Source: Clostridiales bacterium
Lineage (GTDB): Bacteria > Bacillota > Clostridia > Christensenellales > UBA3700
Reading direction: 5' to 3'
DNA: 9,899 bases
Assembly (NCBI GenBank): GCA_014799645.1
Contig: JAAVHQ010000034.1
Coordinates: 1-9,899 of the forward strand
Below the pieces are notes generated by a model. That model was given only the letters and a program-made list of their open reading frames with translations. It did no database searches and was not told where the DNA came from. Positions 1 through 6,702 of this stretch are shown here, piece after piece (positions within the stretch are counted from its first letter, which is position 1; every line of letters starts with the position of its first letter). The position numbers were made by a program, and so were the translations under genes.

Positions 1-236
1 AAAAACTAATAGTATAATAAAGCAAATCCCCACTTCGCGCCCAAACATTTCTATTCTATCCGAACTTTCAGCAAATTGTTAGTTCCAATAGAATTACCCA
101 AGTCCAAAGGCGGTTAGAGGGTTTGCGATTTATGTGCCTTTATAGTTTTGGGTTTAGAAAATTATCGTTTACTATCTTACCCTCGCTACAAAATATTCGT
201 GCACTAAATGCAAATACTCTTACACCGCCCAAACAC
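1..236 (+). repeat. Interspersed structured repeat, copy 1
   Basis: Bases 1-91 match 6505-6595 with three differences (positions 34, 47, 58). After that the copies diverge except for short shared blocks (around 107-114, 121-126, 202-215, 219-223 and 230-236). The conserved part can form a stem of 53-59 with 88-94 enclosing 62-66 with 81-85. The diverged part forms a long imperfect hairpin, arms 109-137 and 201-229. The left boundary is unknown because the similarity runs to the first base of the window. The right end lies about 35 nt past the stop of the convergent cytidine deaminase gene. No open reading frame is credible here. It could be a small non-autonomous mobile element, a structured RNA gene or a single-stranded-DNA hairpin element. 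The repeat itself is certain; its nature is not known. Confidence 0.9.
109..229. other. Long imperfect hairpin in repeat copy 1
   Basis: Arm 109-137 pairs with 201-229 in about 26 base pairs, opening with GGCGGT against ACCGCC (one bulged C at 223 follows). Bulges fall at 220, 127 and 133, with one mismatch at 120/216. The apical part (138-200) can pair further: 141-150 with 189-196, and GGGT at 150-153 with ACCC at 179-182. The arms correspond position by position to those of copy 2 although much of the sequence differs. There is no T-run after the hairpin on the plus strand, so it does not look like a classical intrinsic terminator in that direction. Confidence 0.8.
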
Positions 237-270
237 TCAATCCTATAAAATGCCGAAGGCTATCCGTAAA

Positions 271-648
271 TTAGAAGTGAAGTGGATACAACTCCTTAAT
301 GTTAGTCTCCACAACTTCGCCTTTGGAGTTAGAAACGTAAATAATCAAATCGTCGCAAAACTCTTTGATAAACTGTCTTACAATTCCGCAAGGATATGGC
401 ATTTCCTCGCCCGAACCGACGATTGCCATTGCCATAAAGCCGTGTTCGCTTCCTGCGATTGCAGTACCCATAGCGACTTGTTCCGCGCAAATGGTCGCGC
501 CGTAACTTTTGTTCTCTATATTGCAGCCTACGTAAATCTTTCCGCTCTCGCCCATTACCGCGCAACCGATTTTATATCCCGAGTATGGCGCGTGAGCGTT
601 GTTCATTACAAGCAATGCGTTTTCCAACAGTCTTTGTTTTTGCATCAT
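271..648 (-). CDS. cdd: Cytidine deaminase homologue with an altered zinc site
   Basis: A 125-residue protein, close to the usual 130 or so for the small homotetrameric cytidine deaminases, which convert (deoxy)cytidine to (deoxy)uridine in cytosolic pyrimidine salvage. Visible motifs are HAPYS (19-23), the substrate-binding NIENKSYG (43-50), and the catalytic CAE with Cys54 and proton-shuttling Glu56. The second zinc motif, normally PCxxCRQ, reads PCGIVRQ (86-92), so the third cysteine ligand is Val90. The Arg that usually follows CAE and hydrogen-bonds the zinc thiolates is Gln57. Cys29, Cys42 and Cys98 are other cysteines, but none sits in the usual place. A GGAGGT site lies 4 nt upstream of the ATG. 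It follows the WG-repeat gene by 21 nt and is probably co-transcribed with it. The family is clear; activity on cytidine is uncertain. Confidence 0.87.
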   Translation of the reverse strand: MMQKQRLLENALLVMNNAHAPYSGYKIGCAVMGESGKIYVGCNIENKSYGATICAEQVAMGTAIAGSEHGFMAMAIVGSGEEMPYPCGIVRQFIKEFCDDLIIYVSNSKGEVVETNIKELYPLHF

Positions 649-669
649 ATTTACCTCCGCAAAAGTAAT

Positions 670-1608
670 TTATCTCCAAAAGACGCTCAACGTCTCTCTA
701 TTGAGCACTCCCCATCTGTCGTCAAGTCTTACGATAGCCTTTCCGCCCGAGAACGGCGTAGCAATATCGTAAATAAAATCAACTATTTGATTTCCGTCAA
801 TATCTATATATCCGCTCTTGTCGCCTATCGTGACGGACGCTAAGCCTTCGCTAAACGAATTTGCGCAATCGTATTTGAAATCTACGACGAGATTGTTGTT
901 CCTGTCTATATAGCCGAGTTTTCCGTCCATTTCCACGCAAGCGCGCTCTTCGGAAAATCCGAACGCTTCTTCATACTGCGGCGGTACGATTACGTTGCCT
1001 TTCCAATCCTTATATCCCCACTTGCCTTTACGACAAAACTTGACGAGGCTCTTTTCCGTCAACGGCGGTCTTTCAATCCTCTCAACCGCAGGACGCTCGC
1101 GTCTGCCCATAAGTATTTGCGACATAGTCATACCGCTGTAAAGTTTAGAAAGATATTGATTGAGATTTGCGTTCTCGTTCTTATTTTTATTCTTTTTATT
1201 GTTCGCGTCTTCATTCGCAACATTGCCGCGATTGCCGTCCTTATTATTGTTGTTGTTTTGACGTCTATCTTGATTATTGCGTTGCTCAGTCGGCTGTTGC
1301 GTGTCTTTGGCAAACTTTACGCCGTACTTTGACAACGCGTTTGCGATTATATTGCACTGCTTTCTGCCGATGTTTTGGATTTTATACATCTGCTGATAAT
1401 TGCGACAAGCAAGGTCGGCAAGGATATTTATCCTACCCGCTTTGAGATAACCTTGAAGATTTTCATCCAAATGCAAATCCTCTATCGGTCTGAGCAAATC
1501 CTCTTTCTTAGCGTTCGAACCGGCATTTATAGCCATCTGCAACGCGTCTTGTTGAGAAACCGGTTTGTTTTTATTCTTATTTTTGTTGTAAAATCTGTTT
1601 TTTGACAT
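670..1608 (-). CDS. RpoA-CTD-like domain fused to WG repeats
   Basis: A 312-residue cytosolic-looking protein without signal peptide or membrane segment. Residues about 38-99 resemble the C-terminal domain of RNA polymerase alpha (helix-hairpin-helix type): PIEDLHLDEN, a leucine-rich helix, then KIQNIGRKQ and a last helix ending in YGVKF. Residues 101-150 are a low-complexity Asn/Lys/Gln linker with several Asn runs. From residue 190 there are three full and one partial WG-type beta repeats of about 34 residues (KGKWGYKD, GKLGYIDR, DKSGYIDI, DRWGVLNR), each followed by a hydrophobic strand and an F-S-E/G-G turn. WG repeats are usually taken as interaction modules. The combination suggests a nucleic-acid or polymerase-associated domain tethered to an interaction domain, which is inference. 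The start is supported by an upstream promoter; the ribosome site is weak (AGAGAG). It heads the operon with the deaminase gene. Confidence 0.82.
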   Translation of the reverse strand: MSKNRFYNKNKNKNKPVSQQDALQMAINAGSNAKKEDLLRPIEDLHLDENLQGYLKAGRINILADLACRNYQQMYKIQNIGRKQCNIIANALSKYGVKFAKDTQQPTEQRNNQDRRQNNNNNKDGNRGNVANEDANNKKNKNKNENANLNQYLSKLYSGMTMSQILMGRRERPAVERIERPPLTEKSLVKFCRKGKWGYKDWKGNVIVPPQYEEAFGFSEERACVEMDGKLGYIDRNNNLVVDFKYDCANSFSEGLASVTIGDKSGYIDIDGNQIVDFIYDIATPFSGGKAIVRLDDRWGVLNRETLSVFWR

Positions 1609-1638
1609 TATTCTCTCTACGTATTGTATTGCAAGATT

Positions 1639-1667
1639 ATTTTAACACAATTTTCTTATTTTTTCAA
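1639..1667 (-). promoter_or_regulatory. Sigma-A-type promoter for the WG-repeat gene
   Basis: On the minus strand there is a TTGAAA -35 box (plus 1662-1667), a 17-nt spacer and a TAAAAT -10 box (plus 1639-1644). The predicted start is near 1632, giving a leader of about 24 nt before the ATG at 1608. The spacing is ideal and the position fits the divergent arrangement. Confidence 0.65.
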
Positions 1668-1727
1668 ACTATATTTATTATAATTCTTCGCGCATATATA
1701 ATTTTACTTTAATTTTTTATTTTTATA

Positions 1728-1736
1728 TGCTATAAT
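1728..1736 (+). promoter_or_regulatory. Extended -10 promoter abutting a start codon
   Basis: TGCTATAAT is a full extended -10 motif with a consensus TATAAT at 1731-1736; no good -35 is seen 17 nt upstream. The +1 would fall at about 1743-1744, on the ATG itself, and there is no purine-rich ribosome site before that ATG. The downstream message may therefore be leaderless. Confidence 0.6.
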
Positions 1737-1743
1737 ACTTTAT

Positions 1744-3465
1744 ATGAAAAGATTTTTGTGGATAAGCGCGCTCATACTTTGCTGTGTTTGCATAGCGGTA
1801 TTTGCTCAGACGCCTATGACAGTCAAGGCGGAAAATATCGACGTCACCGTTACTTTGAACGGCGACTCCTTGGTGTCCGCTTACGGCGAGGACTTTGCCT
1901 ATACCAACGGCAAAACAGTCTACGTCGCAAAAAACAACAAAGTGCTTTCCTATCACGACACTGCCGACTTCGACAGATTTATATCAATGGCGATGAATTC
2001 CACTCATATCGTTTTGCTTGCGAAAAAAGGAACTGAAACGTTGACGTTCGTCTATTCATATTCGAATAGCGGTATAAGTAAAGTACCTTATATAAATGAG
2101 AATTTACGTTTAAGCAAACTAACCGCTCTTTATAATGATGAAAACGGCAATCTCTATGCGCTTGACCAAAACTTTGTTAGGAAGTTTAATACTACCGATT
2201 CCATAGTTGATACGCCATACACTTCGTTGAACGGATTGTTTACGAACGTTACGGAATTTGCCGTAGTTAAAACAACCGACAACGTTATACTCTACTTGCT
2301 TATCGACGGCAATATATACGAAGTAAAAAATCAACTCGACGACGAAACGTCATTGGACGAATACCGTATCACTTCCGATAAGAATTTCAAAGACTTAACT
2401 ATCTCGAACGGCAAGTTGATTTGCATTGACGAGACGTGCGCTTACGTTTATAATTCGGGCAGCGGTTTTGACGTATTGCTTGAAAACGGCGTGGGCAACC
2501 ACAGCGTGATTTGCGCGACTTACGATAGCATCAATACAAGACATTGCGTATATATCAAGTCGGACATCTTCGCAATCAACGTATACGAATACGACGGCGA
2601 ACTCAACTATTACAGCTCTTTTGACAAGACGCAGTTTACTCACCCGACTGAATACGACAGCATTGCGCTTTACAAGACGACGGCGGAAGTGACTTTGTAT
2701 TCTTCGCCGAGACATCTTCAAAAATTGGCTTTGCTCTCGCCCGACGAATACGTATTGATTCTCAGCGAAAGCGGTAATTTCTACTACGCGTATACTTACG
2801 ACGCTACGCTTTCAAAAGCCGTCTACGGATATATCAAGAAGCAAGCGAGCATTTCGCTCTGCCCTGCGCAAACAGACACGGCGTTGGGATTGTACGCTCA
2901 ACCGCTTCATCCGAATACGCCAATATACGAATACCCCATTGACGATCGCGATACAAAGGTTTTGCGTTATGCGTCAATTCGCGACCAACTCGTCGTAATC
3001 GACAACGTCGGTCAAGACGGCGCGTTTAGTTGGGGCTGGTACAAGGTAGGTTGTATCGACACCGACGGCAATCTCGTCTACGGTTACGTAAAGCAACTTG
3101 CAGTATCGCCTTACACTTCGCTTTCCGCTCCCGATTTATCAAAGACGGCAAAACTCGGCGCGAAGAAGTTGGGCGAATACGTCAAGATTTACGCTCTTCC
3201 GCAAGAGGATAGTCAAGTCGTCGCAGAAGTGGCTGAAGGTTCGCAAATCTATCTCAAAAACAAATTCGATAAAAACAGCGAGTGGACTCAAATAATCTAC
3301 GAGGAAAAAATCGCGTACGTCAAGACGGTGAACGTATCGCCTAGCGGACTGACTTCGTGGCAACTCGCATTAGCGATTACTCTTCCTGCGGTTGCTGTCG
3401 CAATCACGGCTACGGTGGTAATTCTCGTCGTGGTCAAGAAGAGAAAAGCGGCTCTCAAAAATTAG
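1744..3465 (+). CDS. Secreted, membrane-anchored beta-rich protein with SH3-like domains
   Basis: A 573-residue protein of unrecognised specific function. Residues 1-21 are a signal peptide (MKR, hydrophobic core, VFA before QT; a second possible cleavage follows VKA at 29). Residues about 30-300 are rich in short beta strands with repeated tyrosine-rich hairpins, as in a degenerate beta-propeller. Three stretches look like bacterial SH3 modules, each ending in a Gly/Ala-Tyr-Val/Ile-Lys strand: about 315-366, 382-452 and 472-530. Residues about 540-564 form one transmembrane helix, followed by a Lys/Arg-rich tail, so the body should be outside the cell. SH3-like modules often bind cell-wall peptides, which would suit a wall-associated role (inference). 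The start is fixed by the signal peptide. No terminator separates it from leuC 34 nt downstream. Confidence 0.8.
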   Translation: MKRFLWISALILCCVCIAVFAQTPMTVKAENIDVTVTLNGDSLVSAYGEDFAYTNGKTVYVAKNNKVLSYHDTADFDRFISMAMNSTHIVLLAKKGTETLTFVYSYSNSGISKVPYINENLRLSKLTALYNDENGNLYALDQNFVRKFNTTDSIVDTPYTSLNGLFTNVTEFAVVKTTDNVILYLLIDGNIYEVKNQLDDETSLDEYRITSDKNFKDLTISNGKLICIDETCAYVYNSGSGFDVLLENGVGNHSVICATYDSINTRHCVYIKSDIFAINVYEYDGELNYYSSFDKTQFTHPTEYDSIALYKTTAEVTLYSSPRHLQKLALLSPDEYVLILSESGNFYYAYTYDATLSKAVYGYIKKQASISLCPAQTDTALGLYAQPLHPNTPIYEYPIDDRDTKVLRYASIRDQLVVIDNVGQDGAFSWGWYKVGCIDTDGNLVYGYVKQLAVSPYTSLSAPDLSKTAKLGAKKLGEYVKIYALPQEDSQVVAEVAEGSQIYLKNKFDKNSEWTQIIYEEKIAYVKTVNVSPSGLTSWQLALAITLPAVAVAITATVVILVVVKKRKAALKN

Positions 3466-3486
3466 TAAATTACATTTTTTATATAT

Positions 3487-3492
3487 AGGAGG
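3487..3492 (+). promoter_or_regulatory. Ribosome binding site that sets the leuC start
   Basis: AGGAGG lies 7 nt before the ATG at 3500. An in-frame TTG at 3494 would give a slightly longer protein but sits only 1 nt from this site, so the ATG at 3500 is the real start. Confidence 0.85.
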
Positions 3493-3499
3493 TTTGGCT

Positions 3500-4783
3500 A
3501 TGAAATTGACGATGACTCAACAAATTCTGGCTAAGAAACTCGGTATGACTTACGAAGAAGCAGTCACTGCCCTTTCGGCAGGTACGCTTACTCTCGTAGA
3601 AGTCGATACCGCATTGTCCAACGACGTAACCGCGCCGGTAGCAATCGACGTCTTCAACAAAAGCGGCGGTAAGCTCTACGATGCGGACAAAGTTACGTTC
3701 GTACTCGACCACTTTACGCCTAATCGCGACATCAAGTCTGCCGAGCAGTGTAAGTGCGTGCGCACTTTCGCAAGAAAAGAGGGAGTCAAGAACTTCTTCG
3801 ACGTGGGCGAAATGGGTATCGAACACGCTCTACTTCCCGAAAAAGGAATTGCAAAACCCTACTCTGTCGTCATCGGCGCAGACTCGCATACTTGCACCTA
3901 CGGCGCGCTCGGCGCATTCTCAACGGGCGTGGGCAGTACGGATATTGCGGGCATTATGCTTTCGGGCAAGGTATGGCTCAAAGTTCCGTCTGCAATCAAA
4001 TTCAACCTTATCGGCAAGCCGAGCAAATATATTTCGGGTAAGGACGTAATCCTCTATATTATCGGACTTATCGGCGTGGACGGCGCGCTCTATAAATCAA
4101 TCGAATTCGCAGGCGAAGGCGTCAAGTATATGACTATGGACGATAGATTTACAATCTGTAATATGGCTATCGAATGCGGAGCAAAGAACGGCGTATTCCC
4201 TATAGACGATATTACCAACAAGTACGTCAAGGTTTCTTGCGGAAAGACCTTTGACGAGATGAGCGCAGGCGACGATAGCGCGTACGAGCAAGTCATCACT
4301 ATCGACCTTGGCGCAATCAAGCCGACGGTCGCTTTCCCGCACCTGCCGTCCAACACGAAGTTCGTCGAAGACGTCAAGGAAGACATAGCAATCGACCAAG
4401 TAATTATCGGTTCTTGCACCAACGGCAGAATTTCCGACTTAGAAGCGGCTGCAAAGGTACTCAAAGGCAGAAAGGTAAACAAAAACGTGCGTACGATTAT
4501 AATTCCTGCGACCAACAAGATTTATCTTGAAGCAATGGAGAAAGGATATATCAAGACGTTTATCGAGGGCGGCGCAATCGTATCCACCCCGACGTGCGGG
4601 CCTTGTCTAGGCGGACACATGGGAATACTCGCAAGCGGCGAAGTTGCCGTCACGACGACCAACCGCAATTTTATCGGCAGAATGGGCGCAAAGGACAGTT
4701 ATATCTATCTTGCTTCCCCTGCTACCGCAATGGCTAGCGCAATCGCAGGCAAACTCACTTGCGAAAGCAAATTGGAGGTGTAA
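3500..4783 (+). CDS. leuC: 3-isopropylmalate dehydratase large subunit (type 2)
   Basis: A 427-residue member of the aconitase superfamily. With LeuD it isomerises 2-isopropylmalate to 3-isopropylmalate, the second step of leucine synthesis, in the cytosol. The three [4Fe-4S] cysteines are visible: Cys306 in GSCTNGR, and Cys366 and Cys369 in TPTCGPCLGG. The conserved GADSHTCTYGALGAF lies at about 126-140, and TTNRNFIGRMG near 387-397. The length of about 420 residues is that of the LeuC2 / homoaconitase-type family rather than the longer (about 465) enterobacterial LeuC. leuD follows after 2 nt and leuB after that, which makes isopropylmalate rather than homocitrate the likely substrate. No own promoter or T-box leader is visible before it; it may be transcribed with the upstream surface-protein gene. 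Confidence 0.95.
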   Translation: MKLTMTQQILAKKLGMTYEEAVTALSAGTLTLVEVDTALSNDVTAPVAIDVFNKSGGKLYDADKVTFVLDHFTPNRDIKSAEQCKCVRTFARKEGVKNFFDVGEMGIEHALLPEKGIAKPYSVVIGADSHTCTYGALGAFSTGVGSTDIAGIMLSGKVWLKVPSAIKFNLIGKPSKYISGKDVILYIIGLIGVDGALYKSIEFAGEGVKYMTMDDRFTICNMAIECGAKNGVFPIDDITNKYVKVSCGKTFDEMSAGDDSAYEQVITIDLGAIKPTVAFPHLPSNTKFVEDVKEDIAIDQVIIGSCTNGRISDLEAAAKVLKGRKVNKNVRTIIIPATNKIYLEAMEKGYIKTFIEGGAIVSTPTCGPCLGGHMGILASGEVAVTTTNRNFIGRMGAKDSYIYLASPATAMASAIAGKLTCESKLEV

Positions 4784-4785
4784 TT

Positions 4786-5274
4786 ATGATAAAAGGAAAA
4801 GTATATAAATTCGGCGACGACATCGATACGGACGTAATCGTACCGGCTACTTATCTTTCGACTTTCGACGAAAAAGAATTGGCAAAACACTGCATGGAAT
4901 ACACGAACCCCGAATTCTATTCCGAGGTCAAAGAAGGCGACATTATGGTCGCAGGAAAGAACTTCGGTTGCGGTTCGTCAAGAGAACACGCTCCGATAGC
5001 AATCAAAGGCTGCGGCGTGTCAATCGTAATCGCTAAGTCCTTTGCAAGAATTTTCTACCGCAACGCGCTCAACATCGGTCTTTATATTCTCGAATGTCCC
5101 GAAGCCGTTGACGGCATAAGCGCAAACGACGTCGTAAGCGTCAACGTTGACACCGGACTTATCACCAACGAAACGACGGGCAAGACCTATCAGGCTCAAC
5201 CATTCCCCAAGTTTATTCAAAATATCATTGAGTGCGGCGGTCTTATCAACGCAATCAAAGCCAACAAGATTTAA
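4786..5274 (+). CDS. leuD: 3-isopropylmalate dehydratase small subunit (type 2)
   Basis: A 162-residue swivel-domain subunit that completes the active site of LeuC. Motifs are DDIDTDVIVPA (11-21), followed by the YLST loop (23-26), the equivalent of the loop that helps set substrate preference in this family. GKNFGCGSSREHAP (57-70) is the phosphate/carboxylate-binding signature. FARIFYRNALNIGL is at 86-99. The length fits LeuD2. The start at ATG 4786 follows GGAGGTG (4774-4780) at good spacing; a longer in-frame reading from 4759 would overlap the end of leuC and has no ribosome site. The tight spacing to leuC (2 nt between stop and start) indicates translational coupling and equimolar subunits. 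Confidence 0.95.
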   Translation: MIKGKVYKFGDDIDTDVIVPATYLSTFDEKELAKHCMEYTNPEFYSEVKEGDIMVAGKNFGCGSSREHAPIAIKGCGVSIVIAKSFARIFYRNALNIGLYILECPEAVDGISANDVVSVNVDTGLITNETTGKTYQAQPFPKFIQNIIECGGLINAIKANKI

Positions 5275-5285
5275 GGAGAACATAT

Positions 5286-6350
5286 ATGAGTACTTTTAAT
5301 ATTGCCGTAATCAAAGGCGACGGAATCGGCCCTGAAGTAACGGGCGCAGCAATGGACGTGCTTACGAAAATCGGCGAGAGATACAATCACAAATTCAACT
5401 TTACCGAAAGCGTATGCGGCGGTTGCGCTTACGACAAGTACGGCGAGCCGTTGCCAAAGGAAAGCCTTGACATTTGCCTTGCAAGCGACAGCGTTTTGCT
5501 CGGCGCGGTAGGCGGTCCGCAGTATGACAATCTCCCTTACGAATTGCGCCCCGAAAGAGCGCTCCTCGGCGTAAGAAAGGCTATGGAACTCTACGCGAAC
5601 CTTCGTCCTGCAAAGATGTTCGACGCGCTTGCCAACGTATGTCCTTTGAAGAATCCGAAGAACATAGATATTATGGTAGTAAGAGAACTTATCGGCGGTA
5701 TCTACTTCGGCGAGAAGGGAATCCGCGATGGCAAAATGGGTCGCGAAGGCTATGACGTAATGGCGTACGGCGAACTTGAAATCGAAAGAATCTGTCGCAC
5801 TGCTTTTGAACTCGCGCAAAAAAGACGCGGTAAAGTGTCCTCGGTCGACAAAGCTAACGTACTCAAGACTTCGGGCGTATGGCGTAAGGTCGTACACGAA
5901 GTACACGCTGACTACCCCGACGTAATTCTCGAAGACGTGCTTGTAGACAATATGGCAATGCAACTCGTAAGAGAACCGTCGCAATTCGACGTTGTCGTTA
6001 CGGGCAATCTCTTCGGCGACATACTTTCCGATCTTGCTTCGCAATGCGTGGGCAGTATCGGTATTCTTCCTTCCGCTTCTATCAACGAAACGACGAGAGG
6101 TCTTTACGAGCCTATTCACGGCTCTGCTCCGACTATCGCAGGCAAGAATATTGCCAACCCGATTGCGACTATACTCTCTGCCGCTATGATGCTCAAATAT
6201 GCGTTCAACCTTATGGAAGAGGGCGACGCTATCGAGAAAGCCGTTGAGAAAACTCTCAACAGCGGCGCAAGAACGGCTGATTTGAGAGAAGAAGGTCACG
6301 CAGTGCTCGGCACAAAAGAGATGACGGAACTCATCATTAAGAATATTTAA
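5286..6350 (+). CDS. leuB: 3-isopropylmalate dehydrogenase
   Basis: A 354-residue enzyme that oxidatively decarboxylates 3-isopropylmalate to 2-oxoisocaproate with NAD+, third step of leucine synthesis. Visible are GDGIGPE (11-17), the substrate helix around RALLGVRKAMELYANLRP (91-108), catalytic Tyr140 in VRELIGGIYFG, Lys189, and the metal-binding aspartates Asp222, Asp246 and Asp250 in DNMAMQLV and NLFGDILSDLAS. The cofactor loop EPIHGSAPTIAGKNIANP (275-292) carries Thr283 where NAD-dependent family members usually have Asp. The start ATG follows AAGGAG (5273-5278), which overlaps the leuD stop; an upstream in-frame reading from 5232 overlaps leuD and is rejected. It is the last gene of the unit, and a strong terminator begins 18 nt after its stop. 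Confidence 0.95.
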   Translation: MSTFNIAVIKGDGIGPEVTGAAMDVLTKIGERYNHKFNFTESVCGGCAYDKYGEPLPKESLDICLASDSVLLGAVGGPQYDNLPYELRPERALLGVRKAMELYANLRPAKMFDALANVCPLKNPKNIDIMVVRELIGGIYFGEKGIRDGKMGREGYDVMAYGELEIERICRTAFELAQKRRGKVSSVDKANVLKTSGVWRKVVHEVHADYPDVILEDVLVDNMAMQLVREPSQFDVVVTGNLFGDILSDLASQCVGSIGILPSASINETTRGLYEPIHGSAPTIAGKNIANPIATILSAAMMLKYAFNLMEEGDAIEKAVEKTLNSGARTADLREEGHAVLGTKEMTELIIKNI

Positions 6351-6368
6351 CAATTTTTGTCGCGATAT

Positions 6369-6410
6369 AAGACCTTGCTAGCAATGATAGCAAGGTCTTA
6401 ATTTTTTTTT
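6369..6410 (+). terminator. Intrinsic terminator of the leuCDB unit
   Basis: An 11-bp perfect stem (6369-6379 with 6389-6399, AAGACCTTGCT against AGCAAGGTCTT), a 9-nt loop and a run of nine T at 6402-6410, starting 18 nt after the leuB stop. Confidence 0.93.
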
Positions 6411-6504
6411 AGGGTTTGAGGGTTATGCTATCGGTGGTGTTTGCTTTCTTACTCAGAATTATTTTTTAGCGATACTATGATAGAAGTCGCTTATGTAGAG
6501 AACC
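6411..6504. other. Intergenic stretch without recognised content
   Basis: This is part of the 434-bp gene-less region between leuB and acpP. It holds no credible coding frame. There is a weak hairpin at 6469-6490 (GCGA/TCGC outside, CTAT/ATAG inside). A poor promoter-like pair, TTACTC (6449-6454) and GATACT (6471-6476) with a 16-nt spacer, could read into the repeat but is not convincing. Confidence 0.5.
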
Positions 6505-6516
6505 AAAAACTAATAG

Positions 6517-6522
6517 TATAAT
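6517..6522 (+). promoter_or_regulatory. Conserved TATAAT inside the repeat
   Basis: A consensus -10 hexamer lies within the conserved 5' block of both copies (13-18 in copy 1). A start about 7 nt downstream would give a transcript beginning near GCAAATCCCC and covering all the hairpins. No convincing -35 is present upstream of copy 2, and copy 1 starts at the window edge, so this is tentative. Confidence 0.3.
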
Positions 6523-6611
6523 AAAGCAAATCCCCACCTCGCGCCCAAACTTTTCTATTCTCTCCGAACTTTCAGCAAATTGTTAGTTCCAATAGGATAA
6601 AAAAAGTTCAA

Positions 6612-6702
6612 GGCGGTAAGTGTGTTTGCAATTTGGTGTATCATTTTTTGGGCAACGTCCCAAAAAGATGCCCGACACTAAATGCAAATTCACTTACAAG
6701 CC
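6612..6702. other. Long imperfect hairpin in repeat copy 2
   Basis: Arm 6612-6639 pairs with 6675-6702 in about 25 base pairs, including a perfect GTAAGTG/CACTTAC block (6616-6622 with 6691-6697). A bulged base at 6630 sits at the same place as the bulge at 127 in copy 1. The tip is a second hairpin: TTTTTGGG (6645-6652) with CCCAAAAA (6659-6666) around a 6-nt loop, extendable by ATC/GAT. An alternative pairing of GGGCA (6650-6654) with TGCCC (6669-6673) is also possible. Confidence 0.82.

Noticed and set aside
1..236. Repeat as a retron RNA, integron attC site, CRISPR or diversity-generating template
   Set aside because: No complementary 5'/3' flanks as in retrons, no attC core-site pair, no spacer-repeat array, and the differences between copies are not confined to adenines.
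250..262. GCCTTCGGC mini-hairpin after the deaminase stop as a terminator
   Set aside because: Only a 3-bp stem and no proper T-run; too weak to call.
208..843. 211-codon plus-strand open frame over the repeat end and the deaminase gene
   Set aside because: It is antisense to cdd, starts inside the repeat hairpin, has no ribosome site and no recognisable domain.
1117..1605. Hydrophobic plus-strand frames opposite the WG-repeat gene
   Set aside because: The apparent membrane segments come from reading the Asn/Lys-rich linker codons backwards as Phe/Leu/Ile/Val.
3466..3499. TATATA before leuC as a -10 box
   Set aside because: No -35 at suitable distance, and it lies directly against the ribosome site in an AT-rich tract; probably chance.
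4090..4518. 142-codon minus-strand frame inside leuC
   Set aside because: Shadow of leuC; no initiation signal and no homology by eye.
5271..6353. 360-codon open frame on the minus strand covering nearly all of leuB
   Set aside because: It mirrors leuB exactly, has no ribosome site or recognisable domain, and its composition (rich in Arg, Val, Cys, Ser) is that of an antisense shadow of a strongly codon-biased gene.
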